A program made the position numbers and the translations under genes. From Bacteroidales bacterium (lineage in GTDB: Bacteria; Bacteroidota; Bacteroidia; Bacteroidales; UBA932): DNA of 64,000 nucleotides. The stretch lies in assembly GCA_017550655.1 (NCBI GenBank), contig JAFZOK010000017.1, positions 124,001-188,000 of the forward strand. The letters run 5' to 3'. Under the pieces are notes generated by a model. The model was not told where the DNA came from, searched no databases, and worked only from the letters and a program-made list of their open reading frames with translations. This document shows positions 27,768 through 35,330 of this stretch, in pieces. Numbering within the stretch: position 1 is the stretch's first letter; the number at the start of each line of letters is the position of its first letter.

Positions 27768-28117
27768 TTATATAGAATTATACGAAGCAAGTAGAACAGA
27801 CATTCTTGATTTTGGGCAAGATGTCTGTTCTTTTGTTTTCTGAAAAACCTAACCGAGGGGAGATACTTGAAACAAGGAGGATCTATTCTCACACTTCGTA
27901 TAAACACTATATAACAATGAATAAGAGACCGAAATTGCTTCATCTCACCATTAGGGTGGATGTTAAGAAGAAGGTCAAAGTAAGAGCGTATGAACGCATC
28001 AGAAATGGCCTCATTCAAAAGGTCCGCAGTCACTATCGGACGATTTGAATAATCTAAGGTAGGAAAGACTGAACCTTAGCCGAAAGGCTGGCGCTACTCT
28101 ATCCCCTCGGTTTTTTA
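27768..28117 (+). ncRNA. Candidate structured RNA / leader with mutually exclusive long-range stems
   Basis: Starts at a promoter and ends in a T-run. Elements: (i) 27767-27787 pairs with 27894-27915 (two 9-bp stems separated by a 3x4 internal loop); (ii) inside it, hairpin 27793-27831 (11 bp plus a 4-bp inner stem) followed by TTTTGTTTTC, an attenuator-like terminator; (iii) 27851-27861 pairs with 28102-28112 (11 bp), just before TTTTATTA; (iv) a GNRA hairpin AGCCGAAAGGCT near 28078-28089. Pairings i and iii cross, so they are alternative folds or a pseudoknot. A 43-codon ORF starts 2 nt after the right arm of stem i. I do not recognise a known RNA family. Confidence 0.55.
27917..28048 (+). 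CDS. Small basic protein, 43 residues, inside the structured RNA
   Basis: Begins MNKRPKLLHLTIRVDVKKKV and ends VRSHYRTI; 16 of 43 residues are Lys, Arg or His. The KVRAYxRIRNGxxxKVRSHYR pattern resembles short proteins I recall from Bacteroidetes mobile elements and phages, of unknown function. ATG 27917 is preceded by the closing arm of a long stem. A perfect AGGAGG lies 36 nt upstream inside that fold, too far to act directly. The ORF may be real, or may be part of a noncoding RNA. Confidence 0.55.
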   Translation: MNKRPKLLHLTIRVDVKKKVKVRAYERIRNGLIQKVRSHYRTI

Positions 28118-28118
28118 T

Positions 28119-28126
28119 TACATTTG
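28119..28126 (+). promoter_or_regulatory. -7 box of the S41-like lipoprotein operon
   Basis: TACATTTG, 23 nt upstream of ATG 28150 and overlapping the end of the preceding terminator-like T-run. Confidence 0.5.
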
Positions 28127-28149
28127 TGCAGATTTGATTATTTGTTCGA

Positions 28150-29043
28150 ATGAAAAGGAATTTAAGATTCTTTTGGGCCATCACGATTGTTTTAATTGCT
28201 TTGGGGTGTACGGATCCTAGCAGGAGCTATGTGAAAAAGGCTATCAAGATTATGGATAGAAGCGGGCTGTATGCCACTGGAGATGAGTGGGAAAAGGCAA
28301 AGAAAGAAGCTCTGTCCGCAAATCCGGTTTCGATAGAAGAAGCTCACGATGTGGTCAAGAAGGCTTTGAAAGTAGCAGGCGGAAAACACTCTTTCCTGAA
28401 AGAGGCGGAAATTGAGGTGGAGGAGAAGACATCCGAGTGGGAAATGCCTCAGGTCAGCATCACGGATTCTTGCGGGAAAAAGATTGCGGTGGTAAAATTG
28501 CCACAGTTTTCCGGCAATCACGAAGAAGGACTTAAATATGCCAACACAGTAATAGAATCAGTTCCGGAAGATATTGAAGGATTTATTATAGACCTTAGGG
28601 GAAACGGTGGAGGGGATATGTATCCTATGATCAGCTCTGTACACAGGTTCATTTCGGATGGAAACATACTCCGCTTCCGCTCCAGGAAAAGAACGATGTG
28701 GATTACACTGGACTATGTCATTCAGGTTACAGGCATTAAGAAACTGCCGGCTATTGAATGCCCAGTCGCTATTCTCACCGATGAAGGAACGGGAAGCTCT
28801 GCAGAGGCTCTTCTGTTGTGCTTCAGGGGACTTGAGAAGGCCCGTGTATTTGGCTCGCCGACAGCAGGATATGCTTCAAGCAACCGCCCTTACAAGATGA
28901 GCGACGGCTCAGTTATGGTGCTTACAGAAGGCTGTGATGTAGCAAGGACTGGAGAAGAGTTCTGCGACGACCCTATAGAGCCGGATGTAAACACAGAAAC
29001 TCCAATGGAAGATTGCTTGATCTGGTTTAGATCGTTGAATTAA
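28150..29043 (+). CDS. S41-family peptidase-like lipoprotein, copy 1
   Basis: 297 residues. Lipobox LIALGC (Cys20), helical N-terminal part, then an S41 (C-terminal processing peptidase/NSR-like) domain. Candidate catalytic residues are His80 in GGKHSFL and Ser216/217 in GTGSSAEALL, with IIDLRGNGGGD and FGSPTAGYASSN typical of the family. No PDZ domain is evident, as in nisin-resistance-type S41 proteins. Near-identical to the gene at 29595-30485, with a secreted protein gene between them, so the unit has been duplicated. Substrate unknown. Confidence 0.85.
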   Translation: MKRNLRFFWAITIVLIALGCTDPSRSYVKKAIKIMDRSGLYATGDEWEKAKKEALSANPVSIEEAHDVVKKALKVAGGKHSFLKEAEIEVEEKTSEWEMPQVSITDSCGKKIAVVKLPQFSGNHEEGLKYANTVIESVPEDIEGFIIDLRGNGGGDMYPMISSVHRFISDGNILRFRSRKRTMWITLDYVIQVTGIKKLPAIECPVAILTDEGTGSSAEALLLCFRGLEKARVFGSPTAGYASSNRPYKMSDGSVMVLTEGCDVARTGEEFCDDPIEPDVNTETPMEDCLIWFRSLN

Positions 29044-29055
29044 AAAAACTATACA

Positions 29056-29580
29056 ATGAAAAGATTGTTATTGGCAATTTGTGCCTTATTGATGTCAGCT
29101 TACAGTTTTGCAGACAAAGGCATTAAAGTGAAAAAAGGAAATTTAGACTGCTTTAAGGAAAGCTCTGTGGCTGTTATCGAGTTTGATTTTTCCAAAACCA
29201 CCTGGGAGGTGAAGGTGGACTTCAAAACCTGGTGCGGAAATGACTATGACAAAAGAATCGAGATGATGAAAAGTGGCTTTGTCACGACTTTCAACCACTC
29301 CTCTTCTGGAATGACAATAACCCTGGACGAAGCGGAATCTCCAAAATACAAGATAGTTTTCACTGTAGATGACCTGGCAAGGCATCAGGCCTTCTGGGGG
29401 AATCCGGGGCAAGGGAAGTTTTATGTTTCGGGAAAGATAGTCGTCGTCGACATTGCTACAAACGAAACCGTATGCCTTCTGGATCTTGACAATTTCGGTG
29501 CCGGCATAGATTACACTAATGATGACGGCCTGATGAAATGCTTCAGCGGCTTGGCAAAAGCCATATTCAAGCTCAAGTAA
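29056..29580 (+). CDS. Secreted protein of unknown function between the S41-like copies
   Basis: 174 residues with a clear signal peptide (MKRLLLAICALLMSAYSFAD, cleavage near residue 19). The mature part looks mixed alpha/beta (VAVIEFDFSKTTWEVKVDF, IVVVDIATNETVCLLDLDNFG) with no motif I recognise. 12 nt after the first S41-like gene and 14 nt before the second, so cotranscribed with both. It might be a partner or substrate of the peptidase-like proteins; this is inferred only from position. Confidence 0.75.
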   Translation: MKRLLLAICALLMSAYSFADKGIKVKKGNLDCFKESSVAVIEFDFSKTTWEVKVDFKTWCGNDYDKRIEMMKSGFVTTFNHSSSGMTITLDEAESPKYKIVFTVDDLARHQAFWGNPGQGKFYVSGKIVVVDIATNETVCLLDLDNFGAGIDYTNDDGLMKCFSGLAKAIFKLK

Positions 29581-29594
29581 TTAAATCAGATTCT

Positions 29595-30485
29595 ATGGCC
29601 AGAATAAAATGGATAGCAGTGATAGCTGCAATTATCTGTGCTGTAGCATGTACTGATGCTAACAAGAGCTTTGTCCGGAAGGCGGTAAAGCTGATGGACA
29701 AGAACGGCTTGTATGCCGTTGGAGAGGAATGGGAAAAGGCAAAGAAAGAGGCACTGTCCGCAAATCCGGTTTCGATGGAAGAAGCGCATAATATTGTACA
29801 AGAAGCCTTGAAGGTTGCAGGAGGAAAGCATTCATTCCTGAAAGAAGCGGAAATTGAGGTGAAGGAGAAGACCTCCGAGTGGGAAATGCCTCAGGTCAGC
29901 ATCACGGATTCTTGCGGGAAAAAGATTGTTGTGGTGAAATTGCCACAATTTTCCGGCAATCACGATGAAGGACTTAAATATGCCAACACTGTAACAGAAG
30001 CAGTTCCGGAAGTTATTGAAGGAGTTATTATAGACCTCAGGGGAAACGGCGGAGGGGATATGTACCCTATGATCAGCTCCGTACACCGGTTCATTCCGGA
30101 TGGAAACATCCTCCGTTTCCGATCCAGGAAAAGAACGATGTGGATTACACTGGACTATGTACTGAATGTTGCCGGAATAAAGAAACTGCCGGCTATTGAA
30201 TGCCCAGTCGCTATCCTCACCGATGAAGGAACGGGAAGCTCTGCAGAGGCTCTTCTGTTGTGCTTCAGGGGACTTGAGAAGGCCCGTGTATTTGGTTCGC
30301 CGACAGCTGGATATGCATCAAGCAACAGGCCATACAAGATGAGCGACGGCTCAGTGATGGTGCTTACTGAAGGCTGTGATGTAGCAAGAACTGGAGAAGA
30401 GTTCTGCGATGATCCTATCGAGCCGGATGTAAACACAGAAACTCCAATGGAAGATTGCTTGAGCTGGTTTAAATCGTTGAAGTAA
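29595..30485 (+). CDS. S41-family peptidase-like lipoprotein, copy 2
   Basis: 296 residues from ATG 29595 (MARIKWIAVIAAIICAVAC, lipobox Cys19); the open frame extends upstream into the previous gene but without signal. It keeps the His (GGKHSFL) and Ser (GTGSSAEALL) sites. Long stretches are identical to copy 1 at the nucleotide level, for instance across the EWEMPQVSITDSCGKK region and the C-terminal third, while the signal region differs. This pattern fits a recent duplication or ongoing gene conversion. Confidence 0.85.
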   Translation: MARIKWIAVIAAIICAVACTDANKSFVRKAVKLMDKNGLYAVGEEWEKAKKEALSANPVSMEEAHNIVQEALKVAGGKHSFLKEAEIEVKEKTSEWEMPQVSITDSCGKKIVVVKLPQFSGNHDEGLKYANTVTEAVPEVIEGVIIDLRGNGGGDMYPMISSVHRFIPDGNILRFRSRKRTMWITLDYVLNVAGIKKLPAIECPVAILTDEGTGSSAEALLLCFRGLEKARVFGSPTAGYASSNRPYKMSDGSVMVLTEGCDVARTGEEFCDDPIEPDVNTETPMEDCLSWFKSLK

Positions 30486-30497
30486 AAAGAAACCACC

Positions 30498-30857
30498 ATG
30501 GAAGACATACTGCTTAGAGAGATAGACCGCATTGGAGAAATGATGCTGATGATTGCCCGGCGTCTGGGACTGTTTGGCGGGAAAAAGCCGGATTACTCCA
30601 TTTCCAATGTAAAGGAGGAAATCAGCAAAGCCAGTCTTGAAATTGACCTGGAATCTGTCCTAAAGCAGGAAAATCCTATATGCTATCTTGTGGAGGAGAA
30701 GAAGTTTTCAGACCAGGCGCTGGAAACGTTTATGGAAATCCTGTTCTATTCAGATCTTGATGAATCCAGAAAAAAGGTTTTGCTAAACGAGGCACTCTTT
30801 TACCTTGACGGCAAGGGTTATGTCTCATTCAAACTGCATTCGCTGGTTTCTGACTGA
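30498..30857 (+). CDS. Conserved-looking cytoplasmic protein of unknown function
   Basis: 119 residues, no signal peptide: MEDILLREIDRIGEMMLMIARRLGLFGG, then a helical acidic body. Starts 12 nt after the second S41-like gene and is the last gene of that run; it is followed closely by convergent xpt. Nothing in it suggests a catalytic role. Confidence 0.7.
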   Translation: MEDILLREIDRIGEMMLMIARRLGLFGGKKPDYSISNVKEEISKASLEIDLESVLKQENPICYLVEEKKFSDQALETFMEILFYSDLDESRKKVLLNEALFYLDGKGYVSFKLHSLVSD

Positions 30858-30872
30858 TTTGCTGAATGCCGG

Positions 30873-31448
30873 TTATTTGAACTTTATCTTTCCGTTGTCA
30901 AGAGATTCGATTATAGCCAAGGATTCTATACGCTTGACTCCGGCAGCCTCCAGCACCTGCCTTCCCAGCTGGAACTCCTTCTCGATTATGAATCCCATTC
31001 CCTCGATGGTAGCCCCGGCCTGGCGGCACAGGTCTACGATACCCTTCCCGGCACTTCCGCAGGCAAGGAAATCATCTATGAACAGCACGTGGTCTTCTGA
31101 AGTCAGGAACTCCTTGCTGATAATCATACTGTAGTCGCATTGCTTGGTAAATGACCTTGAATGAGCCACATACATATCCTCCATCGTGGAAGGCTTCTGT
31201 TTTTTGACAAAGACCACCGGAAGTTCCATCTGATAGCCCAGCATCACCGCTGGAGCAATGCCGGAAGCTTCTACCGTAATTATCTTGTTGACTTTCAGGT
31301 CTGCAAACCGGCGGATGAACTCAATGGAAATCTGCTTCATCAGATAAGGATCCATCTGGTGGTTGATGAACCTGTCAACTTTCAGCACTCCGCCCTCAAA
31401 GCACTTGCCGTCTTTGAGAATACGGTCTTTAAGTATATCAATAAACAT
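30873..31448 (-). CDS. xpt: Xanthine phosphoribosyltransferase
   Basis: Salvages xanthine to XMP using PRPP. 191 residues from ATG 31448 ([20 protein letters not shown]); the open frame runs further upstream without family similarity. The PRPP loop [16 protein letters not shown], the [16 protein letters not shown] block and the KKQKPST segment are typical. A weak -7 (TATCTTTA on the minus strand, 31477-31470) lies 21 nt upstream. The 82-nt gap to the divergent C69 gene contains an ATCACGAT/ATCGTGAT dyad; no purine riboswitch is visible. Confidence 0.94.
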   Translation of the reverse strand: MFIDILKDRILKDGKCFEGGVLKVDRFINHQMDPYLMKQISIEFIRRFADLKVNKIITVEASGIAPAVMLGYQMELPVVFVKKQKPSTMEDMYVAHSRSFTKQCDYSMIISKEFLTSEDHVLFIDDFLACGSAGKGIVDLCRQAGATIEGMGFIIEKEFQLGRQVLEAAGVKRIESLAIIESLDNGKIKFK

Positions 31449-31530
31449 AATCTGTCGCCTTTGTCTCTGTAAAGATACGACAATAATCACGATTTGTTGT
31501 ATATTTATATCGTGATAAATATCGATTGTT

Positions 31531-33195
31531 ATGAAACGCCTGTTTACCATTCTAGTGGGCATTTTGCTCTTGCTGCAGTCTACCCCGACTGATGCCTGCA
31601 CAAACCTTATCGTAGGAAAGAAGGCTTCCGCAGACGGAAGCGTGATGTGTACATACAACTGCGACGGATTCGGCTTTGCCGGCTCCCTGGGTTTCTTTGC
31701 TCCGGGAATGCACCCGGATGGAGAAATGCTTCAGATCCGCAGTTGGGGACCTCCGCAGAAAGAAGAGAGAATGATCAAGCAAGTGCCTTATACATTTGGA
31801 GTTGTGGCCCTGATGAACGACCATCAGGTAAGCATCGTGGAAACCACCTGGGACGGAAGGAAGGAACTCCACAATCCGGAAGGATGGCTGGACTATTTCA
31901 CTCTGATGAACCTTACTCTCCAGAGAGCCTCCACAGCCCGAGAAGCCATCGCGATAATGCACCAGCTGGTGCAGGAATACGGATACAATTCCACCGGAGA
32001 ATCCTTTGCCGTATGCGACAAGGAAGAGGCCTGGATAATGGAGATGATAGGAAAAGGCAAGGGCCGCAAGGGTGCAATCTGGATCGCGATGAGACTCCCG
32101 GATGACTGCATTACCGCCTACGCAAACTCCAGTCGCATCCAGAAGTTTCCGCAGGCAAAGAAGGTGGACAAGAAACTTGGATTCTGCATCGTTGAGAACG
32201 AGTGCATGTACTCTTCGGACATCATTTCCTTTGCACGCGAGATGGGATACTTCAACGGAGAGGACAAGGACTTCAGCTTCCGCGAGGCCTATGGTCCGCT
32301 AGATTTCGGCAAGATCCGCTACTGCGAGGCCAGGGTGTGGAGTTTCTTCCGCCGCCACTATAACCCGGAGGAGATGGACTCCTACCTTCCGTTCATCAAC
32401 GGCAAGATGGAAATCTGCGATCACCTACCGCTTTGGATCAAACCGGACAAGCCAGTGAGCGTAAGAGACCTTATGAACGATATGAGAGACCATTACGAAG
32501 GCAACGCCCTGGATATGACAGCAGACATAAGCGCCGGCCCTTGGGGCTCTCCATACCGCAACCAGCCGGTGAATTATTATTCAGAAGACTCCACAAAGAT
32601 GTTCCGCGAGAGGCCAATCGGATGCCAGCAGAGCGCAATGACAATGGTTTGCCAGATGAGAGACTGGCTCCCTGACGAGGTGGGCGGAGTAACCTACTTC
32701 AACCTGGACGATGCTACTATGGTTGCATACGTTCCCGTATATTGCGGAATCAACCGCATTCCGGAGGCATTCCGCAGGGAGAACAACAATGTCCGTGAAT
32801 TCTCGACCGAAAGCGCTTTCTGGATGAACAACTGGGTTGCCAACATGATCTATCCGAGATGGAGCGCTATGATCGGTGACCTAAGGGAGGCACAGACAGA
32901 ACTCGAGGACTATTACGCAGAAGACCAGAAGAAGGTTGAAGAGCAGGCCTGCAAGATGACTCGCAGCGACCGTATTAACTTCCTGACCTCCAAGACAGAA
33001 GAGTATACAGACAAGATGATGAAGCGCTGGGACAAACTCGCCAAGCTTCTCATCGTGAAGCATAACGACCAGATCATGCTCCCTTCCAAGAACGGAGAGC
33101 TTGTTCCTGGCAGACGCACTTCCCCGGCCTACGCCCCTGCCTTCATAGAAGCCGTAAAGAAACATACCGGAGACCGCTACGTACAACCAAAATAA
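31531..33195 (+). CDS. C69-family dipeptidase, secreted
   Basis: N-terminal-nucleophile hydrolase of the PepD/U34-C69 type. 554 residues: signal/propeptide followed by the nucleophile in [18 protein letters not shown] (Cys23), which must be exposed by processing. Family blocks [20 protein letters not shown] and [15 protein letters not shown] follow. The C-terminal ~100 residues are helical. The protein likely acts in the periplasm on dipeptides. A 60-residue membrane protein gene starts 1 nt after the stop. Confidence 0.92.
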   Translation: MKRLFTILVGILLLLQSTPTDACTNLIVGKKASADGSVMCTYNCDGFGFAGSLGFFAPGMHPDGEMLQIRSWGPPQKEERMIKQVPYTFGVVALMNDHQVSIVETTWDGRKELHNPEGWLDYFTLMNLTLQRASTAREAIAIMHQLVQEYGYNSTGESFAVCDKEEAWIMEMIGKGKGRKGAIWIAMRLPDDCITAYANSSRIQKFPQAKKVDKKLGFCIVENECMYSSDIISFAREMGYFNGEDKDFSFREAYGPLDFGKIRYCEARVWSFFRRHYNPEEMDSYLPFINGKMEICDHLPLWIKPDKPVSVRDLMNDMRDHYEGNALDMTADISAGPWGSPYRNQPVNYYSEDSTKMFRERPIGCQQSAMTMVCQMRDWLPDEVGGVTYFNLDDATMVAYVPVYCGINRIPEAFRRENNNVREFSTESAFWMNNWVANMIYPRWSAMIGDLREAQTELEDYYAEDQKKVEEQACKMTRSDRINFLTSKTEEYTDKMMKRWDKLAKLLIVKHNDQIMLPSKNGELVPGRRTSPAYAPAFIEAVKKHTGDRYVQPK

Positions 33196-33196
33196 T

Positions 33197-33379
33197 ATGG
33201 AAGACTACCAGCAAGACAACAGCAACCAGCTGAACGATATGGCTCAGGAAATGGAGCGTCAGCGCATCTGGTATGAGTATCAGTTCGAGCCAAAGAAACC
33301 GCGTGGAAACAAGGGTTGGATTATAGTTCTCATTGCAGCGGTTATCTTCACGATCATAATCCTGCTGTTTAGGGGATAA
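33197..33379 (+). CDS. Small single-pass membrane protein
   Basis: 60 residues: polar, Gln-rich N-terminus, then KPRGNKGWIIVLIAAVIFTI and a short LLFRG tail, a C-terminal membrane helix. It begins 1 nt after the dipeptidase stop, so is translated from the same mRNA. The topology would place ~40 residues in the cytoplasm. Function unknown; the close coupling hints at an accessory role. Confidence 0.65.
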   Translation: MEDYQQDNSNQLNDMAQEMERQRIWYEYQFEPKKPRGNKGWIIVLIAAVIFTIIILLFRG

Positions 33380-33394
33380 AACAAGACTTTTTTA

Positions 33395-33402
33395 TATATT
33401 TG
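33395..33402 (+). promoter_or_regulatory. -7 box of tRNA-Ala
   Basis: TATATTTG followed by CAGTCC, the same TTTGCAGTCC seen before tRNA-Leu, 10 nt upstream of the mature tRNA. Confidence 0.65.
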
Positions 33403-33412
33403 CAGTCCCGAT

Positions 33413-33485
33413 GGGGCATTAGCTCAGTTGGCAGAGCGTTTGAATGGCATTCAAAAGGTCAGGGGTCCGACTCCCCTATGCTCCA
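33413..33485 (+). tRNA. tRNA-Ala (anticodon GGC) with atypical T-loop
   Basis: 73 nt: acceptor GGGGCAT/ATGCTCC with one G-T pair, discriminator A; D-arm GCTC/GAGC; anticodon stem TTTGA/TCAAA with loop ATGGCAT (anticodon GGC); T-stem AGGGG/CCCCT. The T-loop reads TCCGACT, where nearly all elongator tRNAs have TTC at positions 54-56, so position 55 is C, not T. All stems are intact. Confidence 0.93.
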
Positions 33486-33491
33486 CAAATC

Positions 33492-33518
33492 AAGACAGCT
33501 TAACCGCTGTCTTTTTTT
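33492..33518 (+). terminator. Intrinsic terminator downstream of tRNA-Ala
   Basis: 8-bp stem 33492-33499 with 33506-33513 (AAGACAGC/GCTGTCTT) leading into seven T. Confidence 0.88.
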
Positions 33519-33519
33519 G

Positions 33520-33527
33520 TATCTTTG
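33520..33527 (+). promoter_or_regulatory. -7 box of the first ECF sigma operon
   Basis: TATCTTTG immediately after the tRNA-Ala terminator, 52 nt upstream of ATG 33580. Confidence 0.5.
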
Positions 33528-33579
33528 GGTATGCGCCTATTTTAACTTTCCGGCATCTGTGCGTCTATCTATACGGAAT

Positions 33580-34074
33580 ATGGGGAAAAGCTTTGACATA
33601 GAACTTGCTCAACTGAGGCCTAAGGTGCTTGCTCTCACACGCAAGTTTTTCCGTTCCGCCCATTTAGAGTCAGACCCGGAAGACATAGTCCAGGACGTGC
33701 TTCTGAAACTCTGGAGGGAAAAGCAAAATGGAACGGATATCCTGAATGCCGAAGCCTGGGCCGTAAGAGCCACCAAGAATGCCTGCATATCTGCCTGGCG
33801 GAAAAAACGCACTGCAGCCTTTTCCTCACTTGAAGAGCAAACCCCAGCCGTTCCTGAAAACCCGGCCCTAAGCAGAATAAGGGAAACAGAAGCCTCTGCG
33901 ATACTAAAAAAAACTATGGAAAGCTTCTCGGAAGGAACCATCAAACTGCTCCGGCTCAGAGCTTCCGGCTTGTCTCTTGACGAGATTTCCGCCATATCCG
34001 GCCGCAGCAAGGGCAGCGTGAAGAGTTCCATCTCGGCAGCCAGAAAGATTCTGGTCCAAAACCTCAACATTTAA
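33580..34074 (+). CDS. ECF-type RNA polymerase sigma factor (first locus)
   Basis: 164 residues from ATG 33580; the open frame continues upstream through the tRNA, which rules out earlier starts. Sigma region 2 is ~10-80 (LALTRKFFRSAHLESDPEDIVQDVLLKLW), and region 4 is ~110-160 (LRLRASGLSLDEISAISGRSKGSVKSSISAARKIL). Next to a one-helix membrane protein (probable anti-sigma), a TonB-plug-like secreted protein, and an outer-membrane barrel, a typical Bacteroidetes cell-surface signalling set. Confidence 0.9.
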   Translation: MGKSFDIELAQLRPKVLALTRKFFRSAHLESDPEDIVQDVLLKLWREKQNGTDILNAEAWAVRATKNACISAWRKKRTAAFSSLEEQTPAVPENPALSRIRETEASAILKKTMESFSEGTIKLLRLRASGLSLDEISAISGRSKGSVKSSISAARKILVQNLNI

Positions 34075-34080
34075 AAAGCA

Positions 34081-34638
34081 ATGGAAACAAGAAACAACAT
34101 AAACCGCAAAGATCTCATCCCAAAATACCTGGATGCAGAAACTTCTATAGAGGAAGAACGCCTGCTTTCAGAATCCTTTGCAGAGAACCCTCCACAGGAT
34201 AAAGAGGAGGAGAAGATTGCCGCAATCCTCGCCCACTCAAAACTCCTTGATAAAATTGAAAGTGGAAGGGAAAGCCTCCCGGAAGATGATATTATCGCTG
34301 AGGAAGAGTTTGAAAGGATTATAAGCAAATCAGGCAAAAGGAAAGGCATTATCTGGGGCATTTCCTCCGCGATGGCGGCAGCGGCGGTAATCCTTCTGTT
34401 CCTGCTGCTTAAACCGGCAACCCCTCAATCAGATGACAAAACCGACCTGATAGAACAGATTCAGAATATCCAGCTACTCTCCCAACTCAGCCTGGAAGAT
34501 GCTGACAAATGCGAATTCCGCCCGATTGAAGGAGGATATGTAATGACAGCCTACTTCCCTGATGGAGAAACTGCATCCTACATACTTATCGCCGAGGAAG
34601 ATGGAAACACCTATTCCCTTCTCAGCCTGAACCAGTGA
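34081..34638 (+). CDS. Probable anti-sigma factor, single membrane helix
   Basis: 185 residues: an acidic cytoplasmic N-terminal part (~1-90) with the DLIPKYLDAETSIEEERLL motif that resembles the N-terminal anti-sigma fold, one membrane helix (GIIWGISSAMAAAAVILLFL, ~97-116), and a short periplasmic domain ending in a beta-rich segment. It starts 6 nt after the sigma gene. The assignment rests on position and topology; no FecR domain is evident. Confidence 0.75.
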   Translation: METRNNINRKDLIPKYLDAETSIEEERLLSESFAENPPQDKEEEKIAAILAHSKLLDKIESGRESLPEDDIIAEEEFERIISKSGKRKGIIWGISSAMAAAAVILLFLLLKPATPQSDDKTDLIEQIQNIQLLSQLSLEDADKCEFRPIEGGYVMTAYFPDGETASYILIAEEDGNTYSLLSLNQ

Positions 34639-34669
34639 TATGCCAGACAAAACAATAAAACCAAAGATT

Positions 34670-35281
34670 ATGAAAACAAGACTCCATACATTGCTTATAG
34701 CCATAGTCTTCTGCCTGATAGGATTAAGTGCCTACGGACAGAAAACCATCTACATAATAGACTCTGAAGTAGTCAATTTCAACGGGCAGCAGCTTAAAGG
34801 CAAATTCATTAAGAATTATATCATCCAGACCATAGGTACCGGAGAAGAAGCAACAACTTTGCATATCATAACTACAAATGCTCCTCAGGATAGGAAATAT
34901 CATATTGCATATTTTTTAGGAAATGATAAAATAAAAGCTGATGGTTATAAAATGGAAATGGATAGGCCTGATTCTGCCAATCTAATCACTATGAGAATTA
35001 TGGATCCGCATAATCCAGACAAGACAATAATCATCAAGCATTCCGGTTTCAAAGACACATCAAAAACCGCGGTATTCAATATTACAAACCTGAGCACGGA
35101 CCAAAACATAAAATATGTCATTGACGGAAAATTATACGATGACATCACTGCTCTTAAAGGCCTTAAGCCAGCTGAAATAAAAAGAATTGCGATTTACAAA
35201 GAAGGTTCTCCGGAACAGCTCAAATACGGAAAAGGATTTGGGGTGATTGTCATAGACACCAAGAAACCGAAAGCCAAATAA
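34670..35281 (+). CDS. Secreted protein with TonB-plug-like C-terminus
   Basis: 203 residues from ATG 34670 (signal peptide MKTRLHTLLIAIVFCLIGLS); an ATG at 34640 is also in frame but precedes the signal. The C-terminal ~50 residues (YVIDGKLYDDITALKGLKPA, then EIKRIAIYKE and FGVIVIDTKK) match the pattern of a TonB-receptor plug, YxIDGK...LxPxEIxxIxVxK...GVIVIxTKK, without any barrel. It lies between the anti-sigma-like gene and the outer-membrane barrel gene, and may be a signalling ligand or regulatory plug for them. Inferred. Confidence 0.7.
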   Translation: MKTRLHTLLIAIVFCLIGLSAYGQKTIYIIDSEVVNFNGQQLKGKFIKNYIIQTIGTGEEATTLHIITTNAPQDRKYHIAYFLGNDKIKADGYKMEMDRPDSANLITMRIMDPHNPDKTIIIKHSGFKDTSKTAVFNITNLSTDQNIKYVIDGKLYDDITALKGLKPAEIKRIAIYKEGSPEQLKYGKGFGVIVIDTKKPKAK

Positions 35282-35330
35282 GCTTGACCAAACTTTATCT
35301 TTATCTGGACAAAAACACTCTGATTCTGTT

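Noticed and set aside
27768..28117. Retron, tmRNA or 6S RNA as identity of the structured RNA
   Set aside because: No reverse transcriptase is nearby, no tRNA-like end or tag frame of tmRNA, and no long central-bubble hairpin typical of 6S RNA.
31449..31530. Purine riboswitch upstream of xpt
   Set aside because: The gap is only 82 nt, shared with a divergent gene, and lacks the three-stem purine aptamer pattern.
34640..34669. Upstream ATG at 34640 as the start of the plug-like protein
   Set aside because: It would put ten polar residues before an otherwise well-formed signal peptide that begins at ATG 34670.
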